Source of the DNA: an uncultured Pseudomonadota bacterium | Lineage (GTDB): Bacteria; Pseudomonadota; Gammaproteobacteria; Burkholderiales; Thiobacillaceae | Length of the DNA: 9,127 nt | Direction of reading: 5' to 3' | Assembly: GCA_903918705.1 (NCBI GenBank) | Contig: CAIXFP010000317.1 | Span: forward strand, 1 to 9,127 | In this document: positions 7,834 to 9,127 of the stretch, piece after piece | How the letters are laid out: every line of letters begins with the position of its first letter | Position numbering within the stretch: position 1 is the stretch's first letter | Position numbers and translations under genes: made by a program | Notes under the pieces: model-generated | Seen by the model: the letters and a program-made list of their open reading frames with translations, nothing else | Told to the model about the DNA's origin: nothing | Databases searched by the model: none

Positions 7834-8961
7834 AGGCGGGCAAGCATCGAGAGAGAACATGATTTGCGCCACGTCTTCGAGACGGGCGCCCTTTGCCAAC
7901 GTTTCCAGCACCTGCACCGCGTGCATGGAGGAGGGGCCGCGGATGTGGGTGCGCCAGGGTTTGGCGCCGCCGTTGGAAACCACGTACCAGGACAGTTCGC
8001 CCTTGGACGATTCCACCCGGGCGTAGTACTCGCCGGCCGGCACGTTCCAGGCCAGGGGGTTGGGAATCGGGGCGCGGATGGCGCCGGGGATGGAGGGCAG
8101 GCGGGCGATCACCTGGCGCACGATTTTGATGCTTTCCTTCAACTCGGCGCGGCGCACCAGGGTGCGCGCCCAGGCATCGCCGGCATCCTCGGTGGGCACG
8201 TCGAATTCGAGCTGGTCGTAGACCAGATAGGGGTCGTCGCGGCGCACGTCGAAGGCCAGGCCGCAGGCGCGCAGGTTGGGGCCGGTGACCCCCAGTTCCA
8301 GGGCCTGTTCCTGGGTCAGCACGCCCACACCCTTGGCGCGGGTGATGAACACCGGGTTGGTGAAGAACAGGTTGTCGTAGTCCGGCAGCCGGGTTTCCAG
8401 ATAGTCCAGGAACACCGAGACGCGGCCGAGGAAGCCCTCCGGCACGTCTTTACGCACGCCGCCGGGCATGTTGTAGATGTGGTAGACGCGGCCGCCGCTG
8501 AGTTCCTCGAACAGGTCCAGCACCAGATCCCGGTCGGACACGCCCCAGTACATGGTGTTGTACATGCCGGTGGTGGCGGCGTGGCCGCCGAAGGTGAACA
8601 GGTGGGCGGCGATGCGCGACAGCTCCATCTGCAACACCCGCAGCCATTGCGCCCGCACCGGGACGTTCAGGCCGCACAGGTTTTCCACGGCGGTGGAATA
8701 GGCCAGTTCCATGGGGGCCGGGTCCGGCACGCAGATACGCGGCACCAGGGCGATGTTCTGGATCCACAGGCGCTGTTCCATCAACTTCTCGAAACCGCGA
8801 TGCAGGTAGCCGCCGTCGGCCTGGGCGTGGGTCACGACGTCGCCGGACAGGCGCACCTTGAGGGCGTAGTTGCCCTCGATGCCGGGGTGGTTGGGGCCGA
8901 AGTTCAGCTCGTATTCGTGGCTGGGCGGCAGATGCCGGGCCTGGTAGTTTTCAGCTCTCAT
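7819..8961 (-). CDS. nuoD: NuoD-like 49-kDa subunit of a divergent complex I, lacking quinone-site residues
   Basis: This 380-residue protein follows NuoD along its length: FGPNHPG (21-27), GGYLHRGFEKL (50-60), RAQWLRVLQMELSR (103-116), PGGVRKDVPEGF (166-177) and SKGELSWYVVSNGG (319-332), ending in the family's typical EVDR. NuoD lies next to cluster N2 in the peripheral arm and forms much of the quinone cavity. The HPxxHG loop, whose second His binds quinone, reads HPGIEG here (Glu29), and the conserved Tyr of RxxY is Val78. A loop before the final domain, containing a YTEG motif in usual NuoD, is missing, so it is shorter than the roughly 417 residues typical of proteobacteria. It lacks the CxxC pairs of NiFe hydrogenases. 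I start at the ATG 8961: the frame upstream of it overlaps nuoC out of phase and matches nothing. It overlaps nuoC by 11 bases. Confidence 0.9.
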   Translation of the reverse strand: MRAENYQARHLPPSHEYELNFGPNHPGIEGNYALKVRLSGDVVTHAQADGGYLHRGFEKLMEQRLWIQNIALVPRICVPDPAPMELAYSTAVENLCGLNVPVRAQWLRVLQMELSRIAAHLFTFGGHAATTGMYNTMYWGVSDRDLVLDLFEELSGGRVYHIYNMPGGVRKDVPEGFLGRVSVFLDYLETRLPDYDNLFFTNPVFITRAKGVGVLTQEQALELGVTGPNLRACGLAFDVRRDDPYLVYDQLEFDVPTEDAGDAWARTLVRRAELKESIKIVRQVIARLPSIPGAIRAPIPNPLAWNVPAGEYYARVESSKGELSWYVVSNGGAKPWRTHIRGPSSMHAVQVLETLAKGARLEDVAQIMFSLDACPPEVDR

Positions 8962-9127
8962 CTTTTGATTTCCGGCTGAAGCGTTGCTCTTCCGGGCGGA
9001 TGGCGATGCCACCGCCGCGGGCTTCGAGGTCGTTGAGCCATTCCGGGTGGTAATCCTGAAAGTCAAAGTGCTCGTTGACCCAGCCTTCGGAATCGAACTC
9101 CTTGCGCATCGGCGGTGGGCCGTCCCA
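8951..9127 (-). CDS. nuoC: NuoC-like 30-kDa subunit, C-terminal 58 residues only
   Basis: The frame enters from the right edge and ends at the TGA at 8953-8951, inside the start of nuoD. The motif WDGPPPMRKEFDSEG resembles the C-terminal GHPxRKDF region of NuoC, the subunit that pairs with NuoD near cluster N2. The tail after it (WVNEHFDFQDYHPEWLNDL, then a basic end) does not follow the usual NuoC ending, in keeping with a divergent complex. The 11-base overlap with nuoD supports a shared operon. With so little of the gene visible, the call leans on position before nuoD. Confidence 0.7.
   Translation of the reverse strand, partial: WDGPPPMRKEFDSEGWVNEHFDFQDYHPEWLNDLEARGGGIAIRPEEQRFSRKSKDES

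Noticed and set aside
7819..8961. NiFe hydrogenase large subunit instead of NuoD
   Set aside because: Neither the N-terminal RxCGxC nor the C-terminal DPCxxC metal-binding motif is present.
7567..8979. A 470-codon plus-strand open frame across nuoD and part of the IVP gene
   Set aside because: It runs antisense to two recognised genes and reads through the heptamer array; no motif supports it.
8962..9066. A longer NuoD start adding 35 residues
   Set aside because: The added stretch is rich in Ser, Thr and basic residues, overlaps nuoC out of frame and does not resemble any NuoD N-terminus.

Overview
All recognisable genes in this window lie on the minus strand, so they read from right to left. 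The GC-rich coding sequence, an Aer-type chemoreceptor with extra sensory domains, and a large CACHE/PAS hybrid kinase suggest a respiratory, motile proteobacterium, most likely a betaproteobacterium. That assignment is inference, because the window holds no rRNA or marker gene.

Right part (about 9127 to 5039): an unusual complex I-related operon. The 3' end of a nuoC-like gene overlaps a nuoD-like gene. Next comes a small AT-rich gene for a four-helix-bundle 'intervening sequence' (S23/IVP-type) protein. It is followed by a 618-residue iron-sulfur flavoprotein and, with a 4-bp overlap, a rubrerythrin-like diiron protein. The flavoprotein appears to join a NuoI-type 2[4Fe-4S] ferredoxin domain to a GltD-type [4Fe-4S]/FAD/NAD(P) module. 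It could therefore supply electrons to the NuoC/NuoD arm in place of NuoE, NuoF and NuoG. The NuoD-like protein has also lost the His and Tyr that bind the quinone headgroup in canonical complex I, and it is short.

The IVP gene sits in a compact symmetric cassette at about 7333-7833. Inverted arrays of an ATTCAAA-like heptamer flank the gene (31-nt arms, 27/31 identical). Outside each array is a perfect hairpin whose outer arm is host coding sequence: the last codons of nuoD on one side and early codons of the flavoprotein on the other. The cassette appears to supply the ribosome-binding site, the GTG start and the first residues of the flavoprotein. It looks like an inserted element wired into the operon's translation.

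Middle (4636-5038): a 403-bp gap with no convincing gene, promoter or terminator, only weak dyads.

Left part (4635 to 1): a 1010-residue hybrid sensor kinase (CACHE, PAS, HisKA, HATPase, two receivers, no HPt). After a 236-bp spacer with overlapping inverted repeats comes an Aer-like methyl-accepting chemotaxis protein that runs off the left edge. Both are membrane sensors; nothing in the sequence links them directly to the complex I-like operon.
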